A DNA stretch of 64,000 nucleotides from Branchiostoma belcheri (lineage: Eukaryota; Chordata; Leptocardii; Amphioxiformes; Branchiostomatidae): positions 623,557-687,556 of the forward strand of contig NW_017802780.1 in the NCBI RefSeq assembly GCF_001625305.1, in the 5' to 3' direction. A program made the position numbers and the translations under genes. Below, in pieces: positions 25,706 to 36,378 of this stretch. The notes below the pieces were generated by a model that was not told the origin of the DNA, ran no database searches, and was given only the letters and a program-made list of their open reading frames with translations. Position 1 is the stretch's first letter. Every line of letters starts with the position of its first letter.

Positions 25706-25851
25706 TCTGAGCTGAAGCGTTACATGATGAGTCAGTTGGGAGATGTGTTGAACCGTCTGAAGGAACCCCTCGCACCACTGTTAACAATCATCAGCGAGGT
25801 GCAGAAAATCTTCACTCTGGTGGAGAATATCATCAACAGTGTCAAAGAGGG
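25706..25851 (+). CDS. Exon 13: coiled/helical region before the M23-like domain
   Basis: The acceptor is atattag and the donor is gtatgc. It begins S-E-L-K-R-Y-M-M and has a regular heptad-like pattern to the end, which is phase 2. No Cys. Confidence 0.85.
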
Positions 25852-25892
25852 GTATGCTCTTCTTTTTGAAATGTGAGTAACACGTCAATAAT

Positions 25893-25929
25893 TACCTTCG
25901 CCAAGAAGGTTATGTTTTCATTAGCGTTC

Positions 25930-25963
<34 letters not shown>

Positions 25964-26050
25964 ATGTATGTAATATGTATGTGGTTTAGCCCGATAACTC
26001 AAGAACCTTTTCAAGAATTATAGGGGTTGCTTTTTTTCCGTCAGGTATTC
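25893..26050. repeat. Dispersed repeat with (GT)n(GTAT)n
   Basis: It starts with ttcgccaagaaggttatgtt, runs through a GT then GTAT microsatellite (about 25930-25982), and ends with cgataactcaagaac. It belongs to the same family as 23575. Confidence 0.6.
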
Positions 26051-26745
26051 TAGTGTACAGGAATGTCTCAGAGCTATGCCCACATTTCTAATTAGACCAC
26101 ATCAAGTACTTTTTTTGTGGATGACGCGCTGATTTCGGCCTGTCCAAGAAATAAACAAGAATTATGTAACTATGACTAAATAATCACGACAGTGCAAATC
26201 ATAATATTTAAGTTAAATAAGGAAGATTGGATCGTGTTCTATAGAACATGTGGGCTCGCCACCTTCGCTCGTCAATTATATGAGCATTAAGGTTGAAAAA
26301 ACGTGTGGTTACATTATCTTGGAAGTTCATTTGTGTTGGTGGAAGTCATTATGAAACGAATTTGAATTGCAGCTGCCAACACAAGCCAATTTTACTCACC
26401 CAAATTTTCGACTGTACAAGGAAATGAACAATCCACCGCTTTCGTGACGTCAAGCAGATAACACACGTGACTCCGTGAGGAGTGGATCTTAGGACGTTCT
26501 GCAACTTAAGATCCACTGCTCACTGTACTTCACAGTTGTACAATCAACCATTTGGATAAGTTCAAATTCTTGTGTTGGCAATTGCAGTTCAAACTCGTTC
26601 CATACTGCGGCAACATTGTTGTGGACTGGTAGGTACACGATGTCGGCCAAATAGAGCTGACGTTCGTGCAACTATAAGAAAGACTTGAAGAGACGAGTGA
26701 GTTTTGACCGTACAGTTTTATCACATATATCTAATGGTCACACAG

Positions 26746-26926
26746 GTACAGTAAAGTTAAAGCTATGCAGGAGGGACTGTTTGGGCCTAAGGCTCACCTC
26801 AAGTTCCCAAGAAAGATCCGTCTGAGTGGAAACGGGTGTGGTGAGGACGGCTTTTATCCAACAGACAACGAAGAAAGGTACGAAGGACGCATGGGAGTGG
26901 ACCTGGAGACAGACATAGCAAATCAG
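26746..26926 (+). CDS. Exon 14: M23/LECT2-like domain, part 1
   Basis: The acceptor is cacacag and the donor is gtcagt. The peptide has G-N-G-C-G-E-D-G, then R-M-G-V-D (26888-26902). This matches the LECT2/M23 start, where G-C-G is followed by H-x-G-V-D with His and Asp as metal ligands. Here Asp is kept but His is replaced by Arg, so a normal zinc site is unlikely. The exon ends in phase 0. Confidence 0.8.
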
Positions 26927-27366
26927 GTCAGTACCATCATGCATGATGCAGTACCATCACGCATGATAATATGGAACAGAAATTTTAGAATCTCCGACAT
27001 GAATGCCGGTAACGTCCTAGTCTGTCAGACTGCATGTGTCTCCACGGTTATTTCCATGTGAAAATACCATCACAGACTGACTGAGAACGCCTGAAACAGA
27101 CCGAGAAAGTGATGTTCAAATTAGCAGCTCCAAAAGAGCTTATTTTATGGAATTATATCATAGCTCGTATTGGTAGCTTAAAAAATGCACATAGCCGGAT
27201 GCAAATTATACAAATAAAGGCATCCAACATGGCGGGCAATATGCCATGGGCATAGTGAGCGCTATGATCTCAAAATTTATTTCAATACTTTTAATGTAAT
27301 TGCATCATAAAGCAATGACTCTTCACTAATAAACGATTCTGTTTTACATATTTCTAACACCTTCAG

Positions 27367-27516
27367 ATTGTAGCACCATTCTCTGGGAATATGTGGAAGC
27401 TAAATGACAAGGCTGTCGGCATCAACTGTACGGAGTCTTCCATGCGTGGGATGACAGCATATGTCGAGAACGTGGACTTGGCCGATGAGATGTTTGAGAA
27501 TGGAGACATAGTCAAT
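27367..27516 (+). CDS. Exon 15: M23/LECT2-like domain, part 2
   Basis: The acceptor is ccttcag and the donor is gtaagt, phase 0 at both ends. V-A-P-F-S-G-N-M corresponds to the conserved V-x-A-P-F-x-G strand of LECT2 and other M23 folds. N-G-D-I-V matches the strand before the closing G-x-x-I-G loop. Confidence 0.8.
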
Positions 27517-27732
27517 GTAAGTCTGTAACGTAGCTTTGATGATGGATCAATATCTAGGACTAATAATGCATGCAGACAGATTATTTAAATTCGTCACAAT
27601 AACGGATAAAGCATGTCTTCTATTTTAAAATATGCATTGTTCTCTAGTCAGAACCAATATCCTAGTTACGTTGTGTCTGTAGGCCATAGGACGTAGAAGG
27701 TTTTCAGCTGAGACAACTTTTCAATACAGCAT

Positions 27733-28477
27733 CACCCCCATGAAACTCCTTCCTCTTCGCCCCCGCCGTTCTGCTTCGCCCCCGCCCAGTTCTGCTTCGC
27801 CCCCGCAAAAAATCTGCTTCGCCCCCGTCGTTCCTCTACGCCCCCGACGCAATTCTGCTTTGCCCCCGTCCTTCTGCTTAGCCCCCAATGGCGGCACAGC
27901 TCACAGTCGACACGAAAATCGTCTGCAAAATAACAATAAAGGCTGTGCCGCCAAATTTAAAGTAGCCCATGCTCCGGCAAACATTCTGGACCACCTTTCT
28001 GCCAAGTGGCGTTGCACAAATCCTTCCCATTCAAAAGTTTACCCCTACCTCACGGCCTGTCAGTGGATCTTACGTTTATAAGTACTGGCGGGAAATTTCA
28101 CTCACGGCTGTACTTATAAACGCCAGTACTTATAAACGTAAGAACCACTGACGGGCCGTGAGGCAGGGGTAAACTTTTGAATGGGAAGGATTTGTGCAAC
28201 GCCACTTGGCAGAAAGGTGGTCCAGAATGTTTGCCGGAGCATGGGCTACTTTAAATTTGGCGGCACAGCCTTTATTGTTATTTTGCAGACGATTTTCGTG
28301 TCGACTGTGAGCTGTGCCGCCATTGGGGGCTAAGCAGAAGGACGGGGGCAAAGCAGAATTGCGTCGGGGGCGTAGAGGAACGACGGGGGCGAAGCAGATT
28401 TTTTGCCGGGGCGAAGCAGAACGGGGCGGGGCGAAGCAGAACGGCGGGGGCGAAGAGGAAGGAGTTTCATGGGGGTG
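27733..28477. mobile_element. Foldback element, 745 bp, arms ~358 bp
   Basis: The left arm (27733-28090) and right arm (28121-28477) are near-perfect inverted copies around a 30 bp loop. The ends are CACCCCCATGAAACTCC and its complement. The arms' outer parts repeat ttctgcttcgcccccg. AGCAT at 27728-27732 recurs at 28478-28482 as a target duplication. No transposase frame is seen. Confidence 0.9.
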
Positions 28478-28751
28478 AGCATCAACAGAGAGAAAACAGC
28501 ATTGATTTTGCAAGGCGTACCAAGCTACTCGCCCACCTGTACTATTTTGGGTGTCGAATATTGTGCTGGATTGATTATTTCAATGTCAATGCTATGATTT
28601 TTTTAATGCTTAAGAATCTTATTATCCGTTTAGTAGTTGGTGAACAGCTGGGATCAGAATTCTTATTTTAATAAGTTAACATTGTAATGATTAGAATCAG
28701 TGATTGTTGCAGTGTATGTAAATATGATGTCTGTTTTATGTCTACCCATAG

Positions 28752-28925
28752 ATACTGGCCGGAGAGGAAATCGGTAAAGCTGCACGCTCAAGTTGCACCA
28801 ACCACATCCACTTTGCAGTGGAGAAAGACGGCAGCTTTGTGGACATTAGCAAGTTTCTGGAACCACGTTTCATCACTATTCCACAGTGGATACAGCACTG
28901 TGATGACTACAAGTTGGCTTACAAG
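28752..28925 (+). CDS. Exon 16: M23/LECT2-like domain, part 3
   Basis: The acceptor is acccatag and the donor is gtacag, phase 0 at both ends. A-G-E-E-I-G-K precedes N-H-I-H-F-A-V (H-I-H at 28803-28811). This is the second M23 metal motif H-x-H, followed by the usual K-D-G...V-D-I end. Two further Cys may form disulfides. Confidence 0.85.
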
Positions 28926-29578
28926 GTACAGCCTAGTTCCAAGCAAATGTTGTAAAACATGTTAGATATATCAGAAGAAAATATTATGCAAGGATAATGA
29001 AGGTTAGACATTCAGGTAGAACACAAATATATGTTTAACTTCTCTGCAATGGCTATACTTCATAAGTATCTTAATACCTTGCTTTGGCGTTTACAGTGTC
29101 ATAAGGCATGGTTAATTTCTAAATTCCATTATCAGCTTTTAAAACAAGATTGCAGATACTATCTTAAGTATCTGAAAATTCATCCAGTTGCTTAATCTTT
29201 AAACTGAAAAGGTATGAGAATCTAACCAATAGCCTTTATCAGGCATTATTTACGGTTAGATATTTTAGTCAGAACTTCCATGCATAAATTTTCCGCAGTT
29301 AATGACATAATAAAATCTTGGACTCTGTAGCATCGTAAGTCCTTTAATTGGTAATTGCATTTTTGCCTCCAAACAAATTTTTTACATAAACTATTCTACC
29401 TTAAGGAAGTATTTAATTCTACTTTGTGTGTATTACAAAGAGATTTGATGATAGTTTTAAACAAATCGCAATTTCGCAATGCCTATATATGCCTATTAAA
29501 ATACACAAGTCATGCTGTGAAAGTTATTGTAATGTTTTTTTCGCATTTTCTAATAAGTGAATAAAAATGTCTCCACAG
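28926..29578. other. Intron, nothing recognised
   Basis: AT-rich intron sequence with no element recognised. Confidence 0.4.
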
Positions 29579-29738
29579 TTTCAAACCATAAAGGCAGGCT
29601 ACATTGTGGGTCTGGGTGGCAAGAAAAGTGAAGACACGTCGCCAAAGAGGACAGCGACTAAACCGGACACGTCTGGCTTACAGATGCCAGAGAAGACAAG
29701 GAGAAAGAAACGAGGAATTTCCATCTCAATTCCCTCAA
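29579..29738 (+). CDS. Exon 17: basic linker with R-R-K-K-R convertase-type site
   Basis: The acceptor is ctccacag and the donor is gtaata. A Gly/Lys/Thr-rich, probably disordered linker leads to R-R-K-K-R (29699-29713) followed by G. It lies between the M23-like domain and the first module, and ends in phase 1. With the exon 6 site it brackets a fragment of 586 residues. Confidence 0.85.
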
Positions 29739-30249
29739 GTAATACACCATTTTTCATTCTTATTGTGTTAAATAAAATGTACATTTAATCACGTCAATGA
29801 ACACGAGCAGTAATTTTCTGACCTTTAAAAAGGTCACACAATCTTAAAATTCCTATTAATTTATACTTTGACACCTGTCCCAATCAATGCCTGCCTAGAT
29901 ATGTTAGTAACACTACTATTTTTGTCAGTCTATAATTGGCAATCTGGTACTTTATGGCAGATCTTTTTTTTTTCTGTAATCCTAAACTGAGGTCAATTAT
30001 GGTGCTTTTTCAAGTAGTTCCTAAACTAATTTCAATATAACTACGCTACAGCTCGCATGTTTAGCCCAGCACATCGTGATTCTTCTTGTGAATAACTTAT
30101 CGTGCAGAGGTTTGATACCATAATCTCCTTTATACACCTATTCCGGTTGTCCTCAGAGTGTTGATGTCGATGCTACACGTGTACTCTACACCATGTACGG
30201 AACCGATCGTTTATCCTGTACACATCTCCATTTCTATTTTTTTTCCAAC

Positions 30250-30455
30250 ATCTAATTACAAGACGTCAACTTATATTAATGCAGCCACCAACACAGGGGA
30301 CAATACGATACAATGTACTCATTTTAATCCAAGCGAAAAAAGGAAAGTTGTGTAAAGTGCATTTCCGAAGGACACAAAATCAGTGGCATGTCAGGACTCG
30401 AACACTGGACCTCTTGATTTTGAGTCTAGCACTCTGCAGCTACGCCACGCGGCCT
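30250..30455 (-). mobile_element. tRNA-derived SINE, copy 1 (minus strand)
   Basis: Read on the minus strand, 30454-30384 has an A box (TGGCGTAGCTGC) and a B box (GTTCGAGTCC). A non-tRNA body follows with tgtgtccttcggaaatgcac. The tRNA-like end abuts the polypyrimidine tract of exon 18. It is not a functional tRNA gene because the stems do not pair well. Confidence 0.75.
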
Positions 30456-30467
30456 TTTCTATTCCAG

Positions 30468-30646
30468 ATTCAGACGGTAAAGACCTGCTGAGCAGTCTGG
30501 GTATCCCCGCCATTAACAGTTCCGGCCCAGCCAACAGTGGTTTCTCCATGGCCCGGCTGAAAATCTGCAACATCCTGGACTTCCTGCAGGCTGTCGGCAT
30601 GGACGACACCAGGGAGGCTCTCATTAAAGTCATCGGGGGTGTTCAG
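30468..30646 (+). CDS. Exon 18: module 1, H-like segment
   Basis: The acceptor is ttctattccag and the donor is gtaact. After a Ser/Gly linker it encodes the helix I-L-D-F-L-Q-A-V-G-M. It contains one unpaired extra Cys (L-K-I-C-N) not seen in the other modules. It ends in phase 0. Confidence 0.85.
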
Positions 30647-31029
30647 GTAACTTTATCATCGGACATTATAAATGGCCAAGGGTTTACATTAACCTACATC
30701 AAGGACGTTCTACAAGTCTGTAGAACGACCTTGCCTACATGTACTATACAGATGCATGTTCATTAGTACTTGAACTAATAGACTACAAATTCAAAGGTTG
30801 ATTTTAGTAGATATCATGCATACATGACTTAACGTCATCATCGCCGCCATCATCTATCGACGATGCGGACCTCCATAGCTTTCCACTGTCTTCTGTCCAG
30901 TGCTTTCCTTCGTGCTCCTTCCCAAGTGATACCCATCTCTTCTAAGTCTCCTATTATCTAAGTCTCTCATTATCTCATAGCTTCACTTGAAGTTTTGCTT
31001 TTTTACCGTTTGTGTGTAATGACTAATGT

Positions 31030-31190
31030 CTGGATGAAGAAATAATCAGATTTTTTAACCTCCTTGTCGCTTTCCTTGAAACGGCAGAGAAACTTTCGGT
31101 TTTGCTATCTTGTGTTCTTGAAATACTAAGCTCATGAGTGTTAGATACATAGCTCTTGTTCTGCTTGAAATATGCTGGCACTTTTAAAGG
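31030..31190. repeat. Dispersed repeat fragment
   Basis: This is a degenerate copy of the family at 23575. It shows ccttgaaacggcagagaaac and ctaagctcatgag in the expected order. Confidence 0.4.
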
Positions 31191-31776
31191 AAGCTGAATT
31201 GGAGTAACCATGTAACCAAATAACAGTTCGTAAATTTCAACATTCCTCTCTTGTTAAGGTACTGTCATTCTTCTTTTTTTTTCAGCTTTGCAATATCCGA
31301 AAATTCTTGAGGAGGATTGTAAACATAGGCAATACTTAGAAGAATAGTTTAGGATGTTGATTATAATTGGAGGTGACGCACAGCTACATCTTGTATTGGG
31401 ATGTTCTATACAACATTTTTTCTCATGTCTACGTTTGCCAATAACCTTCAAGGGCTATCATTTGGTACCATCAGTGCCAAGGTACTAGATATCGTGTCGG
31501 AAGCTAACCAACCTGAATAGGCTTTTACAGGCATAATCACTGACATTTAAATAAAAGCGCGCTTTAGATTTTAAGTCGATCTCGTCGATGTTCATCCTAT
31601 CACTGATTAACTGTGCTTCTCTTTAGAAGTCCGAGAGCGTGATGACGTCATGGGTGAATCAAAAGTGGGCAAATGCGGAGTCTACGACCGTTAGTTTCAG
31701 AGAGGATTAATGAGCACTGATGAATACTGCCTTTTATGCAACGATATGTTACCATCTCTTTTTTATATCACACTAG

Positions 31777-31915
31777 GCCCTGATAGAGAGTAAGCCATGT
31801 GCCCGTCCGGAGACAAAGACAGACGACCAGCTGAGAGCTGACCTGCAGCTGCGTGGTCTGGAGACGACAGGATCCCGGCACCAGCTCATCGCCCGCATGA
31901 AACAAGCTGACCAAG
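31777..31915 (+). CDS. Exon 19: module 1, H cysteine and SAP-like motif
   Basis: The acceptor is cacactag and the donor is gttcaa. After S-K-P-C (the H cysteine) comes D-D-Q-L-R-A-D-L-Q-L-R-G-L followed by T-G-S-R-H-Q-L-I-A-R. This is the SAP-type helix-turn-helix pattern 'L-x-x-x-L-x-x-R-G-L-x-x-x-G-x-x-x-x-L-x-x-R'. It is odd in a protein that otherwise looks secreted. It ends in phase 1. Confidence 0.8.
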
Positions 31916-32296
31916 GTTCAAAAATTACTAAAAAAGATATATTTACATATTTTTCTGAAATAAACATTTGGTGTGCTTCAATTGGGGTAAGAAACCTTCA
32001 GTGCCATGCATGGGTCAGACATTACATAGCCCCAAGCCTCGATTACAATGTACTGTGCTTGTCTAGCTGCCACATCACAGTATTATATCCATACTGTTCA
32101 ATTTACTGTTAAAATCATTTTATTCTTTGCCTCTATCATTCAACTAGCTCAACGTTTTAAACTGTAGTTTCAAGATACAGAAAACAAATTCGCTAATAGT
32201 TTTTCTTTAAGTTGTTTACTAATGAAGAGATCTGCATAGAACACAATGGGGCAAATTTGGTGAGGCAAAATATGACGAAATCTTTCCTTTTTACAG

Positions 32297-32388
32297 GCTG
32301 TCCGTTCCTGACACTTTCATTGCCAGACAATGTGTACTGTACAGTGGACGATTTGTGTCTGGGGGTTTCCTGTTGTGTGGACATCCAG
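32297..32388 (+). CDS. Exon 20: module 1, C segment (first half)
   Basis: The acceptor is tttttacag and the donor is gtaaaa. It starts G-C-P-F-L and then shows V-Y-C, D-L-C-L-G-V and S-C-C-V-D, giving cysteines C0 to C4. It ends in phase 0 after V-D-I-Q. Confidence 0.85.
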
Positions 32389-32927
32389 GTAAAAAAAATC
32401 ACAAATTTGACGACTATTAGTGTAAAGTAACAAGAAAAGTGCTTAAACCATAATCAATCAAAAGTGGAGTGATGTGAGGATGAATCAAATGCTTGCCCTC
32501 CATTGTGTCTGGGACTCTAACAGCAATATATAAGCAAATAAACTATCAATGTACATGTTACACACATTGCGCCTTACCATTCGATTTTTAAAAATGGTTT
32601 TGGGCCTTGCAATACACAATGTTTATGTATGATTGACCCAACAATGATTGCTATTGTATTTATAATGGAAACCACGCGATATACATGATAATAACTGGTT
32701 GTTGCGATTAATGCCTTTTTGTTCTGAAACATTTTATGTTAACATAAATTGTACGGGCTCTTCTGACACATTTCAAGTAACACGATATAATAGTATATTG
32801 ATATTAACATTTAAATGAATGAATTTAATTGAAGTTAAATCAATTTTGACCCTAAATCACTGCATATGCATTTATATACACGTGAACAAAATCTCTCTGC
32901 CTTAATTCTGTTTGCATTGTTTGTAAG

Positions 32928-33060
32928 GTGTGGAAGTTCAGAAAGTCTATCAAAGCCTACGCGAGGTTTGACATAGAAGACTTCACGTTCAGAATGGGGA
33001 TAGAGTCGGCAGGACTGGACCCATGGACGTACGAGTACAAGGCTGCTGATGGAATATGGG
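32928..33060 (+). CDS. Exon 21: module 1, C segment (second half)
   Basis: The acceptor is tttgtaag and the donor is gtacgt. It encodes a beta-like stretch ending I-W-G, phase 1. The position of C5 (D-P-C-x-Y in other modules) is D-I-E-D-F here, so C5 is absent. Confidence 0.8.
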
Positions 33061-33714
33061 GTACGTGTTCCGTATATGAAGCCTAATGATGTGGCTGTAC
33101 TCCGTCTAATATACTTTGATTTGATTTGATTTGGTTTAATGAAATTTCAACAATACAATATGCGTGGGACACGAGCAGCTGTTGCTGTTGCTGTGCCCCA
33201 CATATTGAAACATATATAGGACAGGGCTTTTATCATTTTCACTTTAGACCACAGCAAGTAGTGTTTATGGATTACGTCAGGGAGCGCATTGATTTTTGAA
33301 AAGGAAAAAAAAAGAAATGTTGTTACCGTCTGACAGTGGTTGACATGCCGAACATAGGCAAAGATATCTGCTGCCATGCCGGAACGTGGAAGGCATATAA
33401 ATGTGGTGAGAGGAGAAAAGACAAGGCTCTGATTTTATGTTTTGTCTTTTAATTGGATGCATTGATGTATTTCATTCCTTTTACACTTGTATATGTAATG
33501 GTTTCTGTGTTTATGTGGTGTTTCCACTGAATCAAAATCATTTGTACAAATGTCAATGATTGATATCTTTGTATTATTTTTAATTGAAAAAAAAAAGGAT
33601 TTTGTAATAGTTGGCAGTAAACTTGGCACAATATAGGTATCATTTCTTGTTGGAGCCTGCGGAGGATGCCATTCATACAATTTGCTTGATGTGGCCTTAA
33701 GTGAGACAAGTCGG

Positions 33715-33787
33715 TGGCATGTCAAGACTGTAACCCGGGACCTCTTTGTTCCAAGTAGAGCACTCTGCCGTTATGCCACCCGGCCGA
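33715..33787 (-). mobile_element. tRNA-derived SINE, copy 2 (minus strand)
   Basis: On the minus strand it reads ggccgggtggcataacggca and then aagaggtcccgggtta, parallel to the SINE at 30384-30454. The B box is degenerate. A body with cttgacatgccaccgactt follows. Confidence 0.65.
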
Positions 33788-34103
33788 CCCTGCATGCTAA
33801 TATGCTTTGTTGCAAGTAGTACATTTTAGCAGTCTTGTAAAGGGAATTTATTGGCTAACCAAATTATATTAGCTATTACTTGAATACTTGGTGGTCACAG
33901 AATTGCTTCCTTTAACTTACCTTATCCTCATTCGTTACAGTGTCTCTAATGTTTCTATACAAAAAACAGTGCTGCAGGGTTTGGTTGCTAGATATGTTTT
34001 TGAGCTTTTTAAGCAGCCAGAAAATATTATGTTAAAAGTGTTTGGTTGACAGGAATCTTTACATTTGGTAAATGCTAATTCCTGTGTTCTTTTTTATTTG
34101 CAG

Positions 34104-34173
34104 ATGAAGAAAGAGAACTGGACACAGGGATCTCCTTTGGATTCGTTGGTGTTGATATGGACCTGAAGCTTAG
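34104..34173 (+). CDS. Exon 22: module 1, B segment (start)
   Basis: A 70-base exon between acceptor tttgcag and donor gtgatg. It encodes the charged start and first strand (I-S-F-G-F-V-G-V-D) and ends in phase 2 at L-K-L-R. Confidence 0.75.
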
Positions 34174-34825
34174 GTGATGCTTCGCTTTGTATCTTGTATC
34201 TATCGGCAACCATTATCATTATTTTTAAAAATACCAGGTTGAAATGCATGCTACGGGTGCGAATGTCAATACTATATGGACCTTTATTATTTGTCATGTA
34301 TTATGAAAATTGCAACATAAAAGTTTAAGTCAGTCTTAGCCCAATTATCGGAATACACTGGAATACATAAAGGGGGGTAAATTCTTCAAAATACAGTCCG
34401 TCTTACTATGACTTTATTATAAGGCTCCGTGGAAAAGAAATCACTAACCCTAACCCCGTTAAAAACACTGTAATCATAACAAATATGGCGTTGGAAAACC
34501 GGGGATGTCATCATGACCGAGCAGTATTTTCCATTTATCAAAACCTGTCCGAGGGCGATAAAATACATAGAAATTAAAATACAGAAGAGTCAAGAAATAT
34601 AGACAGAAATATAGCATATGTGATGTTACCCGCATATTAATGCATACTGCATTTGAGTAACCCCCCTCCCCATCTTTATAATATGGGTATTTAAGCAACG
34701 TAGCTGATGCAACCGATATATTTTGCAGCGAAGAAAAACTTAATTGTGTCAACAGAAACTACAATATATCTGTGAGTACACATTGTATGATCCGATTGAA
34801 CTTTTGGTCAAATCCTAACCGACAG

Positions 34826-35069
34826 GTTTACTCTGGAATATGAGAAGCCGACGCACTTCTTCCTGACCCTGAGTGTGGGTCTGTGTGGGGAGGAGTGTCT
34901 GGAGTTCTTCACCCTGTTGGACCACGCCCTCCTCCCCATCCCGGAGAAGCTACCGAACGGGACCTGGGTGTGGCCGGACATTGACTGGGAGTCTCAGCTG
35001 CAGAACGTCGTGTCACAAAGCATCAGGCATGTCGGTCAGGAGGCCCTGGGCTGGCTGGGACTACCAGCA
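34826..35069 (+). CDS. Exon 23: module 1 B segment and module 2 H segment
   Basis: The acceptor is accgacag and the donor is gtaagt. It gives the B strand with L-C-G-E-E-C (C6, C7) but no C8, then W-V-W-P-D-I-D-W and an H helix ending A-L-G-W-L-G-L-P-A. It ends in phase 0. Confidence 0.85.
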
Positions 35070-35289
35070 GTAAGTTCTTGTTGTTTTTTATAGGCTCCTT
35101 TAGAAAATACTAATATTACAGATACTACAAATGATATTTACGTTTAATGAGAGATTAGTCTCTAATTCAGTAAGCACCAAAGAATTTCTTGGATTAAGAA
35201 ATGTGTTTTTCTCACAACTTAAAAGGATGCTAAGAGTATGGAACATCGTGTATTGAATGATTTTTTTAAAAAGTTTATGCTACTCTAAT

Positions 35290-35420
35290 TTACCTTCGCC
35301 ATGGAGTTTATGTTTTTTGCAACTTTTTGGCGTGTGTGTGCATGTAAGCATGTAAACAAATGATAACTGGAGAATTCTCTGTATCATTGTTTATACCGAA
35401 AATAATTCCAGAGTGGTAAC
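35290..35420. repeat. Dispersed repeat fragment
   Basis: It begins taccttcgccatggagtttatg and continues with gtgtgtgtgcatg and gataactggagaa, matching the 25893 copy. Confidence 0.5.
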
Positions 35421-35439
35421 TGCCTTAAATTACATACAT

Positions 35440-35790
35440 GTACTTGCGGAAATGTGGTGGTGGGAACATGGTGGACGTACCGAACTACTAAGTCCTTATA
35501 CGTACAAGCTCAGAAAAGAGCAAGCAAGAAACAGCCATGTCTTCCAGTGCGAGAGTTATCAAGCAAGGGTTGAAGTGTTCATTCTTTCCTATCGCAGACT
35601 GGAACTCGCGGTCACCAAGTAGGGGCATTATCATTAGATAACAAGTTTAATGAATTTATATTCAAAGATTATATGTAACAGTTCGTTCAAAGTAATATAG
35701 CTAGCTGCCGCCGAGCCGCGTGCCTACAAAGCTGGTGTGTTACGCTAAAGGCGGATTTTTCAGGCTATACGGATACAGATAAATAAGTTA
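35440..35790 (+). mobile_element. LINE 3' end (L2/CR1-like), plus strand
   Basis: The reading (frame-shifted) carries the reverse-transcriptase tail around 35570-35620. It is followed by 3' UTR gctgccgccgagccgcgtgc and ggctatacggatacagata, the complement of the copy at 19940-20040. Confidence 0.65.
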
Positions 35791-36055
35791 ATTCCAAATA
35801 CCATTAAACTTATTTAAGTCAGGTCCTAACATTTATAATTACTGAAATGCTAAGATGGCCTTTTTAAAGACCGTCATTGGATGTAGAATAAGATTAACCG
35901 TTATAGATTAGGCAAATAATTATGATCTTAATTGCATAATAAAAAATAGAATGCTCAGTATTTGTCAGTTGTAAGTGTTAACAACATTCAGTGAAGGTAC
36001 TTAAATATTCATAGCTAAGTTGCCTGTATTAAAGGAACGGTCCGTTGTTACACAG

Positions 36056-36197
36056 GATCTTTTGGACAATACGGAACCATGCCCTTTCCCGAAACTACTG
36101 ACACATGCCCAGCTTGTGGATGGGCTTGCGAAACAAGGACTCAGTACTAGTGGCGACTCTGCAACACTCCTGAGAAGATATGAAGCAGCTGATAGAG
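36056..36197 (+). CDS. Exon 24: module 2, H cysteine and SAP-like motif
   Basis: The acceptor is gttacacag and the donor is gtcaga. N-T-E-P-C gives the H cysteine. H-A-Q-L-V-D-G-L-A-K-Q-G-L followed by T-S-G-D-S-A-T-L-L-R-R is a second SAP-like motif. It has the same place in the module and the same 0/1 phases as exon 19. It ends in phase 1. Confidence 0.85.
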
Positions 36198-36294
36198 GTC
36201 AGAGCACAGTCTTTTACAAATTTCCAATGTAATAATCTATGTTATTATATCATATAATATAGGTGGTAATGTTGAACATTTGTTTGTTTGACAG

Positions 36295-36378
36295 GCTGTC
36301 GTTATGGAGCTGAACTCCCGGCGATGCCAGATTCTCTATCAGACCACGTCTACTGCTCTTTAGAAGAAAATTGTCTAG
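36295..36378 (+). CDS. Exon 25: module 2, C segment (first part)
   Basis: The acceptor is tttgacag and the donor is gtgtgt. It encodes G-C-R-Y-G, V-Y-C-S-L and N-C-L, that is C0, C1, C2. The intron interrupts the C-L-G motif in phase 1, a position used in no other module. Confidence 0.8.

Noticed and set aside
27740..28513. Pro/Ser-rich open frames on both strands with nearly the same sequence
   Set aside because: They are the two arms of the foldback element read in opposite directions.
30384..30454. Possible tRNA gene on the minus strand
   Set aside because: A and B boxes are present but the acceptor and anticodon stems do not pair properly, and a second diverged copy with the same tail exists at 33715. 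This is a SINE.
30701..30732. Short imperfect hairpin (aaggacgttctaca / tgtagaacgacctt)
   Set aside because: A 14 bp stem with one mismatch in an intron; no sign of conservation or function.
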